A stretch of DNA of 64,000 bases, from the NCBI GenBank assembly GCA_900537185.1, contig LS999826.1, positions 795,521 through 859,520 of the forward strand. The letters run 5' to 3'. A program made the translations under genes and the position numbers. This DNA is from Cytophagales bacterium Alg240-R148 (GTDB taxonomy: Bacteria > Bacteroidota > Bacteroidia > Cytophagales > Cyclobacteriaceae). Shown piece by piece: positions 1-8,733 of the stretch. The notes beneath the pieces are model-generated. The model was not told the origin of the DNA. It was given only the letters and a program-made list of their open reading frames with translations, and searched no databases. Position 1 is the first letter of the stretch. The number at the start of each line of letters is the position of its first letter.

Positions 1-2
1 AT

Positions 3-932
3 GATGAATCGGACGATATTACCGTTCAAGGCACCTATACTGTTTTGCCATCCGGCTTTTTGGAATGTACCATCAATGGGGTGGCCCCTTCTACGCCTGA
101 TATTCCGGCAGATGGCACCGCATGGTTTTACGCTATGCATTTACCAGATATGGCGATGGTAATCAAACCAGAAGGAAGCATCAAAGGGGATATCATCGCT
201 GCAGTTGCTGCTGGCGACTGTTCGGATGTTGTGGGAGATTATAACTACTTTAATATTGCTCCAGGCAACGGAGAAAAATACGATCCCAATACCGAAGAAG
301 CCTATGGTCGGGCAACATTTTTAGACAATGGTGATGGAACCTACGAAATTCATGGAGATAAATATTCCTTGGATTGCGCGAACGGGGGCCCTTGTACCGT
401 AGACACTGGTATTCAAGATTCACCAGCAGCTGTTTGTACAGAAAATGGCGCCATTGTGATTAGTTCGAGTGGGTCAACCGTAACGGAAGGTCAATTTACC
501 AAATCTGGTGTGATGATGTTGGACAAAGGAGAAGGCAATGGTGGGGTGTTGGCACTGAGCAAGGCCAATGCTTTTGAGTTTGATGATTTGGATGGGTTGG
601 AGTTCGTGGGGCTGGCTTATTTGCCTGCCAATAACGATAATAAAACAGTACCAGTACACCTTTCTTTTGAAGACGATGGGCAAACAATTATAGGTACAGG
701 AACAAAAATAGAAAACATCAATACAGGAGCGCTCGAAGCAGATGAGTCGGTGTCCATGCGATTCGATTCTAACGATCAAGGTTTGATGTTGGGACAAATG
801 ACCCATGGAGATGGCAAATCCACTTATTTTGTTGCATCTTTCCTGTCTAGTGAAGGTAAAAAAATTATTGTTTTGAGCTCCACTTCTAGTCCGGACAATG
901 ATCCATTTATTCTAGTAGTTGCGAGCAAGTAA
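3..932 (+). CDS. Secreted-type protein of unknown function (5' end missing)
   Basis: The frame is open from the first bases of the window, so the true start lies upstream and only about 309 residues are visible. The protein is acidic and rich in Gly, Asp, Ser and Thr, with short beta-strand-like stretches and several Cys (TGDC-like, DCANGGPC, AVCTENG), as expected of an exported or outer-surface protein. No family was recognised. It is followed by a strong terminator, so it ends its transcription unit. The signal peptide or lipobox, if present, is outside the window. I am sure that this is coding (long, stop-free, biased composition) but not of any function. Confidence 0.7.
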   Translation, partial: DESDDITVQGTYTVLPSGFLECTINGVAPSTPDIPADGTAWFYAMHLPDMAMVIKPEGSIKGDIIAAVAAGDCSDVVGDYNYFNIAPGNGEKYDPNTEEAYGRATFLDNGDGTYEIHGDKYSLDCANGGPCTVDTGIQDSPAAVCTENGAIVISSSGSTVTEGQFTKSGVMMLDKGEGNGGVLALSKANAFEFDDLDGLEFVGLAYLPANNDNKTVPVHLSFEDDGQTIIGTGTKIENINTGALEADESVSMRFDSNDQGLMLGQMTHGDGKSTYFVASFLSSEGKKIIVLSSTSSPDNDPFILVVASK

Positions 933-952
933 AACACAAAGTTGGCTTATAG

Positions 953-985
953 AAAAGGGATGGTGCAAGCCATCCCTTTTTGTTT
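953..985 (+). terminator. Rho-independent terminator
   Basis: Perfect 11-bp stem, AAAAGGGATGG (953-963) with CCATCCCTTTT (970-980), a 6-nt loop, and a T-rich tail. It lies 20 bases after the stop of the partial gene at the window start. Confidence 0.85.
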
Positions 986-1165
986 TATGCTTATTTAAAG
1001 AATAATATGGACCTTTTTATTTAGTTCCAACCATCTTGAAAACCACCGCACTTTCTTCCATTTATTTTTGTTTATAGACCAGAACGAGGTGGGTGCAACT
1101 GAATTTTGCAAAGCTGGGCCTTGATTTGTTTTTATTTTTTCTAATTAAATTGTAAATTGCCCTAT

Positions 1166-1387
1166 ATGAAAATTGAGGAACCATTATCATTGCGAGTAGC
1201 CAAGACATTGGTAAATTTATTGGGAGACAGCCATTCGTCGGTGAGTGTGCAGCAATTATCATTTGAATTGAAGTCTTCTCCAGAAGACCTACTCAAAATT
1301 ATAGATAAATTCACCAAAAATGGTACCGCGCGTTTGATGGGCAGTCAAATCTACTTGACTGAAGAAGGCCTGTCGAAAGTAGCGTAG
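1166..1387 (+). CDS. Small protein of unknown function, winged-helix-like
   Basis: 73 residues from the ATG at 1166; an in-frame TTG three codons upstream is possible but less likely. The pattern LRVAKTLVNLLG...VSVQQLSFELKSSPEDLLKIIDKF..NGTARLMGSQIYLTEEG reads like helix-helix-helix-beta-hairpin, the outline of a small winged-helix DNA-binding domain of the kind that tests for a target and then has a beta wing. This is inference from residue pattern only; no family was recognised. It lies 19 bp ahead of the membrane protein at 1407, same strand, and is probably co-transcribed with it. Confidence 0.55.
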   Translation: MKIEEPLSLRVAKTLVNLLGDSHSSVSVQQLSFELKSSPEDLLKIIDKFTKNGTARLMGSQIYLTEEGLSKVA

Positions 1388-1406
1388 TCCAGTTCAAAAT
1401 TTTTTT

Positions 1407-2066
1407 ATGTCCGTTGAGGAAATTATTGGGTGGATACCCATTTTTATCGCTTTTATTACTGCCTATCCGATCTCGATGTTAGAATATGGGCATCGCAAGT
1501 TTCGGAAAAACTATCTTTTGCTTTTTGTAATTTCATTGCCCTTTCATTTGTATGGTTTTTTACATGGTTTGTTGGCTGTGCTAATTTATTGGGTACTATC
1601 AGAAAAGCATCTTTTGGCAACTGGGGAGGTAGCATTTGTGTTAAACCCTTTGCTGGTAGGCTTGGGTATAAAAGGCATTACCAATCTCAATTTCTACAAC
1701 ATAGTATCGGCCAAAGGCAAAGAAGAAAAAATGGAAATCACCCCATTGGGCCCCAAACTCATTATGGATTCCATCGAAAAATATTCTGAAACACTCATTG
1801 AAGACAACCACGACAAATATTTGGATATGCAAATCCACCAATCGCTTAAAAATCCCTTACAACAAATCCCAACAGCAACATTATTAAAAGAAATGCCTAA
1901 GTTTCTCCCCCACAGTTTGGAGCGAGTGGTGCAAGTGGCCTTTATGGACGAAGTAAAAGAAAGCATTGCTACGCACAAAGGAGATTTGCATTTTGCCATG
2001 CGATTGTTTGTAAGCCAATATGGTTTAAGCCGCTACAAAATGTTTGTAAAGGGGTTCAGGAAATAG
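1407..2066 (+). CDS. Membrane-anchored protein of unknown function
   Basis: 219 residues. The first ~100 residues hold about three hydrophobic segments (near 8-25, 35-70 and 76-92), followed by a polar, charged C-terminal half with predicted helices (KLIMDSIEKYSETLIED, LERVVQVAFMDEVKESI) that should lie in the cytoplasm or periplasm. No catalytic motif is visible. The gene follows the small winged-helix-like protein by 19 bp, so the two may be a regulator/membrane pair, but that is guesswork. The start ATG at 1407 is the only reasonable one. Confidence 0.55.
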   Translation: MSVEEIIGWIPIFIAFITAYPISMLEYGHRKFRKNYLLLFVISLPFHLYGFLHGLLAVLIYWVLSEKHLLATGEVAFVLNPLLVGLGIKGITNLNFYNIVSAKGKEEKMEITPLGPKLIMDSIEKYSETLIEDNHDKYLDMQIHQSLKNPLQQIPTATLLKEMPKFLPHSLERVVQVAFMDEVKESIATHKGDLHFAMRLFVSQYGLSRYKMFVKGFRK

Positions 2067-2155
2067 AAGTACAGACCTTTCCTAGGTAGGATGGTTGTTG
2101 AAGTGTTTAATTGATAGTAATTCGCGAATGAAATTTCAAAATTAACTATTTCGAG

Positions 2156-2644
2156 ATGCAAATAAGACCCATATCCAACCCTGATATTCCGGCCATAACC
2201 GAGATATACAATTACTACATCCAACATTCGAGTGCTACATTCGAAGAATTGTGCATAGACGCTGCAATCATGAGTAAAAGAGTAGGGGCTGTGGTTATCA
2301 ACCAGCCCTGGTTGGTGGCGGTCCAAGACAATGTGGTTATGGGCTATGCCTATGCAACACCCTGGAAACTTCGGAGTGCCTACCGCAATACAGTTGAAAG
2401 TACTGTATATGTACATCCGGAGCATTTTAAAAAAGGCATAGGTGTTGCTCTGTATAAACAATTATTAGAGAAACTAAAAGAAATGAAAACCCATGCTGTG
2501 TTGGGCGGTATCACCTTGCCCAATGCTCCCAGTGTGGGTTTGCATGAAAAATTGGGTTTTGTTAAGGTAGCGCACTTTAAGGAAACCGGATTTAAATTTG
2601 GTGTTTGGCAAGATGTTGGCTATTGGCAATTGCTGTTGGATTGA
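2156..2644 (+). CDS. GNAT family N-acetyltransferase, PAT/YncA-like
   Basis: 162 residues, the usual size for a single GNAT domain. The N-terminus IRPISNPDIPAITEIYNYYI, followed by SSATFEE, is typical of the phosphinothricin acetyltransferase/YncA subgroup. The acetyl-CoA loop region is at VHPEHFKKGIGVALYKQLLEKL (about residues 90-110), a slightly divergent form of the Q/RxxGxG/A signature. The C-terminal GLHEKLGFVKVAHFKETGFKFG also matches this subgroup, which acetylates small amines such as methionine sulfoximine or sulfone and phosphinothricin. The substrate here is unknown. The gene stands alone. Confidence 0.85.
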   Translation: MQIRPISNPDIPAITEIYNYYIQHSSATFEELCIDAAIMSKRVGAVVINQPWLVAVQDNVVMGYAYATPWKLRSAYRNTVESTVYVHPEHFKKGIGVALYKQLLEKLKEMKTHAVLGGITLPNAPSVGLHEKLGFVKVAHFKETGFKFGVWQDVGYWQLLLD

Positions 2645-2740
2645 AAACTGAAGCTGGTTTTAGTCAGAATATAAAATAATGTAGTAATTTGGGGTGCAAT
2701 ACTCGTTTGTTTTCAACTATTATATAGCCAATACTAAAAT

Positions 2741-3640
2741 ATGAAAGACAATTCTACCATTGAAAAAAGGGCGCTTTATGTAGGCGCTGTTCTCAATGTT
2801 ATCATGGCCGTGGCTGGTTGGGGTGCTTATGCCTTGTCCCAGTCACAGGCACTATTGTTGGATGGTAATTTTTCTTTTGTAGCTTTTGTATCCACTTTGG
2901 TTGCGGTCAAAATTGCTGCGGTTAAAGCCAATAAATCTGCAACCTTTCCTTTCGGGCAGTTTGTTTATGAAGCGTTGTATTCGTTTGTTTTAGGGCTTTT
3001 AACTGTAGGCATTATCCTTGCGGCTTTGGTTCAAAATTCTATTAAAATTATAGAGTATGTAAAAGGAGAACAATTTGTGCCTATTCAATCGTCCATACTT
3101 ATTTATTATACTCTATTTACGGTTGTGCTGGGTTTGTTAGGTGGATTCTTTTTTAGAAATAGCAATAAAAAATTAGGCAATACCAGCACCATTTTAAAAG
3201 CCTATGCTACCCAAGTATTTACCGATGCCTACTTATCGGCAGGAGTAGGTGTTGCCTTGATTTTGATGGCTTTCGTTAAAACAGGAACACCCCTTGCCTT
3301 TTTACTTCAAATTGGTGATGCCGTTATTGTGGTGTTAATGTGTTTGTTGCTGGGATACCAACCCCTAAAATTGATAAAAGAAGCTTTTGTAGAAATGGCT
3401 GGTGGTAAAATTTCGGATCAAACCACACAAACGGATATTGAAACTATAATAAAAAACCACATTCCTGAAAAGATGGTCCAAGGGATTTTTGTATCCAAAA
3501 CAGGGAGTAGTTTTTTAGCAGTGGCAGAGGTGGAGGTTCAATTTATCAAACAACAGGACGCGGTGTCTGTGCGGCAGCGCATCGAAAAAGAACTCAAAGA
3601 AAAATATGGCTATGTTTTTTTTGAAATAATTTTCTCTTAG
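2741..3640 (+). CDS. Cation diffusion facilitator family transporter
   Basis: 299 residues with about six hydrophobic segments in the first 215 residues, then a soluble C-terminal domain (IETIIKNHIPEKMVQGIFVSK...VEVEVQF) like the CDF cytoplasmic domain. The region LLLDGNFSFVAFVS in the second membrane segment, and TDAYLSAGVGVAL in the fifth, correspond to the metal-site helices of CDF exporters, but the usual HxxxD/DxxxD residues are not all present (LDGNFS, TDAYLS). It may therefore carry a changed metal preference or belong to a divergent subgroup. CDF proteins normally export Zn, Fe, Mn or Co in exchange for protons. It converges on the next gene with a 4-bp gap. Confidence 0.75.
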   Translation: MKDNSTIEKRALYVGAVLNVIMAVAGWGAYALSQSQALLLDGNFSFVAFVSTLVAVKIAAVKANKSATFPFGQFVYEALYSFVLGLLTVGIILAALVQNSIKIIEYVKGEQFVPIQSSILIYYTLFTVVLGLLGGFFFRNSNKKLGNTSTILKAYATQVFTDAYLSAGVGVALILMAFVKTGTPLAFLLQIGDAVIVVLMCLLLGYQPLKLIKEAFVEMAGGKISDQTTQTDIETIIKNHIPEKMVQGIFVSKTGSSFLAVAEVEVQFIKQQDAVSVRQRIEKELKEKYGYVFFEIIFS

Positions 3641-3644
3641 CTGA

Positions 3645-5069
3645 TTATTGCATCAAACTTAACAGCGTTTCTTCTTGGCAAAAGAGCTTCCTTGCTATTG
3701 GTTGTATGTACCGGTTGGGGAACGTTATTTTGTTAACCCGTTTGTAAGCTTTGTCTCGGTTGCCATTTAAGCAATGAATAAAGGCCAACCCCATCTCTAT
3801 GAACCCTTGGAATTGATTGAAATTATTGATCTTTTTTAATTCTTTTAACTCGAGCTGGTATACTTGAAGCTTGTTTTTGTTTTGCCTGTTTTGAAGGGCT
3901 TTAATGATTAAAGTAAGGACGGTAGCAGGTATGGCAGAGCGGTAGGCTCGGTTGAGTTTTTTAAAAGTACAGAATACCAATTCGTATTGGTCCAATAAAA
4001 AATATCCTTCCATAATCTTGTACAAGTTTTCGGGGAAAATGTCAATGGTGATTTGGTACAATTGAATGGCCTCTTCGAATCTTTTTTTGTTGTAGAAGGC
4101 CTCTGCTCTAGTTTGCACTACACTTACCATACCAGGGTGTTCTATTCCAAAGTAATCCAACAATCGCGCAAAGGCTTCTTCGCTGTAATCGGCGATGTGT
4201 TGTTGCTGGTCGTTTGATATTTTGATGCCCATTGCCATAAGTTTGTCCGCCCAATGTTCAAATTCCAATGGTTTGGAGATGGGGTGGGGCAAGTCCGAAC
4301 GTCGGATGGTGTCCACGGTGGTACCATCAAAAAAGTCTCTTAGAGCGGCAAACAAACTTGCGTTTTTCTGGTTTTGGATGTCCGTTTGCGTTTCATTTGA
4401 AGTGATTTCCCAGATGGTAGGTTCGTGTTTGATTTTAAACGTGAACGGGTGTCTGGAGGCGCCTTTACCAATTTTGCCATGTAAAATTAATTCAAAGTCG
4501 GCAGGTTGGAAAACGGTGCACCTGCTTCCTTTAGAGGAGGTGGAACCAAGTTCTTGGTCGTGCACAAAAGTGATTTTTTCATTCGAAATTAATAAATACC
4601 CAATTAGAGATTGGCTGTTGTGTTTCAGGCGGACGCCAAACAACGGGGCATGACCACCTTCCATGAAAAAACCTATCAGATCTATATTATTTTTGTACAG
4701 GCTGTACATGCCAACCACCTGATCAAAATTGCGGTAGTTGATCTGAGAAAATAACTTGCGGAAATTAATTGCCACCCTGTCTTGGTCGGGTCCTGGGTCA
4801 TTCGGTTTGGAAGCGCTCCTAGCATGGTTGGGTGCATTTAACTCAATTTGGCCAAGTTCCTTTCCTACTGTACCAGCATGTGGTTTGGACACAATGGAAC
4901 TGTGGACATGGGCATGCTGTCCGTTTTTGGAATAAGTTAGAAAGATGCACTGGGTAGTATTGGTGCTTAAGGTACCTTGTTGAATGGATTTAGAAATAAT
5001 GGAGGAAAGGGCTGATTCAATATCGCGCTGCATTTTCTTTGTTGTTGGGTTGTAATTTAAACCGATCAT
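3645..5069 (-). CDS. Protein of unknown function with TPR-like C-terminus
   Basis: 474 residues from ATG 5069; an in-frame TTG at 5087 is unlikely because a good promoter places the RNA start near 5092. No signal peptide or membrane segment. The first ~250 residues contain a globular part (MEGGHAPLFGVRLKH, LIGYLLISNEKITFVHDQE, HPFTFKIKHEPTIWEI). The last ~190 residues look like helical TPR-type repeats (VVQTRAEAFYNKKRFEEAIQLYQITIDIFPENLYK, then further helices). Family not recognised. A remote resemblance of the GGHAPLF stretch to SpoIIE/PP2C-type phosphatases was considered but is too weak to name. Probably a cytoplasmic scaffold or regulatory protein. Confidence 0.6.
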   Translation of the reverse strand: MIGLNYNPTTKKMQRDIESALSSIISKSIQQGTLSTNTTQCIFLTYSKNGQHAHVHSSIVSKPHAGTVGKELGQIELNAPNHARSASKPNDPGPDQDRVAINFRKLFSQINYRNFDQVVGMYSLYKNNIDLIGFFMEGGHAPLFGVRLKHNSQSLIGYLLISNEKITFVHDQELGSTSSKGSRCTVFQPADFELILHGKIGKGASRHPFTFKIKHEPTIWEITSNETQTDIQNQKNASLFAALRDFFDGTTVDTIRRSDLPHPISKPLEFEHWADKLMAMGIKISNDQQQHIADYSEEAFARLLDYFGIEHPGMVSVVQTRAEAFYNKKRFEEAIQLYQITIDIFPENLYKIMEGYFLLDQYELVFCTFKKLNRAYRSAIPATVLTLIIKALQNRQNKNKLQVYQLELKELKKINNFNQFQGFIEMGLAFIHCLNGNRDKAYKRVNKITFPNRYIQPIARKLFCQEETLLSLMQ

Positions 5070-5097
5070 TGCAGGTGCTCGAAACAAATTGATGGTA

Positions 5098-5128
5098 CAA
5101 AGATAGACAGAGCAGGCAGGATTTCAAG
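5098..5128 (-). promoter_or_regulatory. Bacteroidota-type promoter for the 3645-5069 gene
   Basis: Reading the minus strand: CTTG (5125-5128), a 19-bp spacer, then TATCTTTG (5098-5105), an exact match to the TAnnTTTG -7 box. This places the RNA start near 5092, about 23 nt before the ATG at 5069. Confidence 0.65.
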
Positions 5129-5304
5129 GTTCGGAAGCAAACTTCATACAGTCTTGATGTTCTTAATAATTAGGCAACAACTAGGCAATAATTCATTTTT
5201 ATAAGTACCTGCGTCCGATCATCTGCGCCGGCACCCGATAAAAAAGAAGCGCTTTTTTTAACTGAATTTTGTTGTAACTAGTTGGCATACCAAACTTTTT
5301 TACC

Positions 5305-6984
5305 ATGACGAAGAAAATAGTTGCACTTATTTTTATAGCAGTCTTTTTGGCCTTGGCTTTTTACCTCCTAATGCCCACGTTGCAGTATGGATTTTTTGGG
5401 CTTCCGTGGTTGCTTATTTTAATGATGGTCCTGACTTTATTCTCGTTGGGACTCAACAGGAGCACCAAGAAAATCAACGGAATAGGGAAAATTGCAGCTC
5501 TGGGTATCTTAATAGGTCTGGTTTATGCTTTAATTGTACCTTTATTTTCGACCTGGGCATTGTTTAGAAGTGATGATTACCGCGCTCTGATAGGGGAGGT
5601 GCAAATGGGAGAAGACTTCTCTAACCATGTGGCACCAATTTCGACAGAAGAGATTAGAATTGTGGACCAAGCCATTGCCTACCGGTTGGGTGATAAGGTA
5701 TTGGGGGCAAAGCCCTCGTTGGGCAGCCAAGCATATATTGGTGAGTTTACCATTCAGAAGGTTAAAGGACAATTGTACTGGGTAGCACCTTTGTTGCATT
5801 CTGGATTGTTCAAATGGATGAACAACAAAGAAGGAACACCGGGATATGTGATGGTTTCGGCCACCAACGAACGGGATGTTCAGTTAGTGGATAACCTCAA
5901 TGGCCAACCCATTAAAATTAAATACCAGCCCAATGCTTATTTTGGAAGCTTACTCCAGCGCCACGTTTTCTTTAATGGGTATATGAGCACAGGTTTTACC
6001 GATTATACTTTTGAAATTGATGACGACGGGCAACCTTTTTGGGTCATTACCTTGTATAAAAAGAAAGTTGGCTTTTCTGGAGAAGAAGCCACTGGAGTGC
6101 TTACCGTGGATGCTTCTACTGGAGCAATTCAAGAATATAACATCCATGATGCACCATTGTGGCTGGACCGTATTCAGCCGGCACAATTTATTGTGGAGCA
6201 GCTCGACAACTGGGGAGAATATGTCAAAGGCTATTGGAATTTTGCCAATGAAAATAAACTGACCACTACCCGAGGTATTTCGTTGGTGTATGGACAAAAC
6301 AACAAATCTTATTGGTATACTGGGCTTACTTCAGTAGGGGCCGACGAAGGTACTGTGGGCTTTGTTTTAGTAGACACCAGAACCAAGGAAACCATATGGT
6401 ACAAACAGGTAGGTGCAACGGAGACAGCTGCCCAGAGTTCAGGGGAAGGCAAAGTGCAAGAGAAGGGATATTATGCATCCTTTCCAATTACCTACAACAT
6501 CAATGGCATACCCACTTATGTGATGTCTTTAAAAGACAATGGTGGGTTGGTGAAAATGATTGCAATGGTTTCAGTACAAGACTATACCATAGTAGGGGTT
6601 GGCAATACATTAAATGAATCCCTTCGCGATTATAAAAACAATCTGAACAGCAAAGGCAACGCCATTGCCCCATCCAGCGAGATGTCCAGTTATAATAACA
6701 GCAGCCGGGTGTATAGAATTGGCCAGGACACCAGAAATGGGAATATGTTGTTTTACATCCAATTAGAAGGGCTTGAAAATAAGATTTTCATTGGCAGCAC
6801 CAGTATTTCAAATGAATTGCCATTGACTCAAATTGGCGATTCGGTTCGGGTGGTTTATGACGATGGAGGCAATGAGTTGATTGATTTGATGCATTTTGAT
6901 AACTTGAACATCAATACCCAAAAAACAGAAGCACAAAAAAGAGTTGAGAAAAAAAGAGTTGAAAAAATTGAAGTTATAGAATAG
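5305..6984 (+). CDS. Large membrane-anchored protein of unknown function
   Basis: 559 residues. Three hydrophobic segments lie in the first ~85 residues (7-25, 31-48, 62-85), then a long extracytoplasmic region. That region has repeated beta-rich segments: GYVMVSATNERDVQLV, a stretch ending in FWVITLYKKK, GVLTVDASTGAIQEYNI and GTVGFVLVDTRTKETIWYKQVGATETAAQSSGEGKVQEKGY (given in parts). These look like PepSY-type folds. From memory, a conserved membrane protein with very similar segments (TGVTSVG.DE...GF.LV..RTKE, SAEG.VQ..GY.A.FP) occurs widely in Clostridia and Bacilli without known function. The C-terminal KKRVEKKRVEKIE is a charged tail. It is followed after 8 bp by the VOC gene. Confidence 0.65.
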   Translation: MTKKIVALIFIAVFLALAFYLLMPTLQYGFFGLPWLLILMMVLTLFSLGLNRSTKKINGIGKIAALGILIGLVYALIVPLFSTWALFRSDDYRALIGEVQMGEDFSNHVAPISTEEIRIVDQAIAYRLGDKVLGAKPSLGSQAYIGEFTIQKVKGQLYWVAPLLHSGLFKWMNNKEGTPGYVMVSATNERDVQLVDNLNGQPIKIKYQPNAYFGSLLQRHVFFNGYMSTGFTDYTFEIDDDGQPFWVITLYKKKVGFSGEEATGVLTVDASTGAIQEYNIHDAPLWLDRIQPAQFIVEQLDNWGEYVKGYWNFANENKLTTTRGISLVYGQNNKSYWYTGLTSVGADEGTVGFVLVDTRTKETIWYKQVGATETAAQSSGEGKVQEKGYYASFPITYNINGIPTYVMSLKDNGGLVKMIAMVSVQDYTIVGVGNTLNESLRDYKNNLNSKGNAIAPSSEMSSYNNSSRVYRIGQDTRNGNMLFYIQLEGLENKIFIGSTSISNELPLTQIGDSVRVVYDDGGNELIDLMHFDNLNINTQKTEAQKRVEKKRVEKIEVIE

Positions 6985-6992
6985 AAAACACC

Positions 6993-7355
6993 ATGACCAG
7001 TTTAGTCCATGCCGTAGTACCATTTTTACCCTCTGCTGATATTCAAAGAGATGTTGCGTGGTATCAAAAACATGTTGGGTTCGAGCCAATAAGAGCCGAT
7101 GCCAATTATGCCATATTAAAAAAAGAGGCATTGGTTTTTCATTTACAATGGCATGCGGGAACAGAGGAAGACCCATTGTTGGGTGGGTCTGTGGTTAAAA
7201 TATTTGTTTCGGATGTGGGGGCAACGCATAAGGATTTGCTCATGAGACAAACAGTTGGTGTACAAGCACTGCGGCGCAATACCCCATGGGGCACCCACGA
7301 AGTAGGCTTTTATGACCTCAATAACAATGCAATTTTTTTTGTGGAAAATACCTGA
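6993..7355 (+). CDS. VOC family protein (glyoxalase/bleomycin-resistance fold)
   Basis: 120 residues, the standard length for the bleomycin-resistance-protein branch of the vicinal oxygen chelate superfamily. The order is typical: a first beta-alpha-beta module opening VPFLPSADIQRDVAWYQKHVGFEP, the sequestration-type HLQWHAG, a second module SVVKIFVSDVGATHKDLL, and a C-terminal GFYDLNNNAIFFVE. Such dimers bind drugs or catalyse small-molecule chemistry. Only one clear metal-ligand position (E of FVE) and a possible HLQWH His are seen, so drug sequestration is as plausible as enzyme activity. It lies 8 bp after the large membrane protein and is likely co-transcribed with it. Confidence 0.8.
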   Translation: MTSLVHAVVPFLPSADIQRDVAWYQKHVGFEPIRADANYAILKKEALVFHLQWHAGTEEDPLLGGSVVKIFVSDVGATHKDLLMRQTVGVQALRRNTPWGTHEVGFYDLNNNAIFFVENT

Positions 7356-7511
7356 ACCAACAAGCTGAAGCTGGCAATTGGTTAGGGCTTTTTTATTCGT
7401 TTTTAACCCCTTAACGGGGGAATTTACTCGTTTTGGACCGTTTTTATTTCAGGAATTATTGTCGATGACTAATTTTTTGGCGAATCTGGAAACAGATTAA
7501 GCTCCTGATAT

Positions 7512-8621
7512 ATGAAAAACTCAATTGTACTCTTTTTGATGCTACTGCTAGGCAGTGGCTTTGCACACGCTCAAAAAACTTGTGACCAACTCAAGCAAGT
7601 AAACACCACAAACAACCGAGCCGATTATCAAATTGATGGTAGGTGGATGTTGGACCATTGGACCATCAACCCCAAAATAAAAAACGATGTTCTGACCATC
7701 CGCAGTTACGGTAAAAACACTTTATTTAAATTCAGAACAGATTCGGATAGCATTTCTATTCGTTTAAAACCTGGAGAACAAAGTAGTTTTTGTGTGGTAA
7801 TGCCAGATAAGAGCACCGCTCGGACTACCGTTAAAGCAACTTGGTTCGAACCAGAATCACTTTCGTTCAATAGAAAAGAACCAGAAACCACACCAATTGT
7901 GTATACCAACCAAGCAGATGGGCCGTATTTAGAAGCATTGAAATCGGCCTATCCACTAGACGATGCATTAAAAAATTGGACTTCGGAACTGGAAAAATTA
8001 AAAGCCATTACCAATTGGACCCACAACAGATGGCCGCACAATGGAAACACCATGCCCGAAAAAAGTGACGGGTTATCCATTCTGAAAGAAGCCGAGGCAG
8101 GAGGAACCTTTCCTTGTTTTGCATACGCTACTGTGTTAAAAGACCAATTAGCGGTAGCTGGTTTCAAAGCCCGTGTAATTGGGTTAAAAACCAAAGACGC
8201 GAAAAAATCCAAAGCCCCTCCAGGGCACGTAGCCAATGAAGTATATTTGCAAGATTTTAACAAGTGGGTATTTGTGGACGCGCAATTTAATGTCATTCCG
8301 GTACTCAAAGGGAAGCCACTTAATGCAGTTGAACTTCAGCAAGCCATAAGTGAAAACTATTACGATCTGCAATTTCTTTCCTTGGGTAAAGCCAATAAAA
8401 GACAGTATGTGGATTTTGTTTATCCCTATCTTTATTATATGGATATCCATATCGATAATTCTTATTCAAAAGTTAAAAGTACTTCGGTAGATGGGAAAAG
8501 CAAATTGATGTTGGTGCCAGAAGGTGCCAAAAACCTAACTAAAATTAATTTTTGGAACATGACCATCGACTATTGTGTGTATACGCACTCCTTAAATAAG
8601 TTTTACGCCAAACCGATTTAA
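7512..8621 (+). CDS. Secreted transglutaminase-like superfamily protein
   Basis: 369 residues with a clear signal peptide (first 20 residues, cleavage after AHA in FAHAQ). The papain-like transglutaminase core is complete: Cys202 in GGTFPCFAYATVLKDQL, His239 in PPGHVANEVYL and Asp256 in WVFVDAQFN form the expected Cys-His-Asp triad. Proteins of this type act outside the cytoplasm as cysteine peptidases or peptide-bond-forming enzymes. The N-terminal ~130 residues form an extra beta-rich domain. No partner gene is close: 156 bp separate it from the VOC gene and 276 bp from the FAS1 lipoprotein. The triad makes the family call firm; the substrate is unknown. Confidence 0.85.
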   Translation: MKNSIVLFLMLLLGSGFAHAQKTCDQLKQVNTTNNRADYQIDGRWMLDHWTINPKIKNDVLTIRSYGKNTLFKFRTDSDSISIRLKPGEQSSFCVVMPDKSTARTTVKATWFEPESLSFNRKEPETTPIVYTNQADGPYLEALKSAYPLDDALKNWTSELEKLKAITNWTHNRWPHNGNTMPEKSDGLSILKEAEAGGTFPCFAYATVLKDQLAVAGFKARVIGLKTKDAKKSKAPPGHVANEVYLQDFNKWVFVDAQFNVIPVLKGKPLNAVELQQAISENYYDLQFLSLGKANKRQYVDFVYPYLYYMDIHIDNSYSKVKSTSVDGKSKLMLVPEGAKNLTKINFWNMTIDYCVYTHSLNKFYAKPI

Positions 8622-8733
8622 GGGTGGGTTGCTTTGGTTAAAGAGCAGTACCAGCAGCTGAAACACATTTTTTTTAAATTTTTGTTGGGCCAATAATAAT
8701 ATCGATTCTTTGTTGGTGTTGATTTATGTAAAG

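Noticed and set aside
474-806. Open frame on the minus strand opposite the partial gene at the window start
   Set aside because: It lies wholly within the plus-strand coding frame, is Cys/His-rich without a family pattern, and has no promoter. The many similar antisense frames over the FAS1, pyk, accA, hutU, fabF and E1 genes were left out for the same reason.
5240-5265. AAAAAAG-AAGCG-CTTTTTT as a terminator between divergent genes
   Set aside because: The stem is short and AT-only apart from one pair, and lies in a divergent promoter gap where a terminator is not expected.
7354-7395. AACCAA/TTGGTT pair with a T-run after the VOC gene
   Set aside because: Only six paired bases with a 17-nt loop; too weak to list as a terminator.
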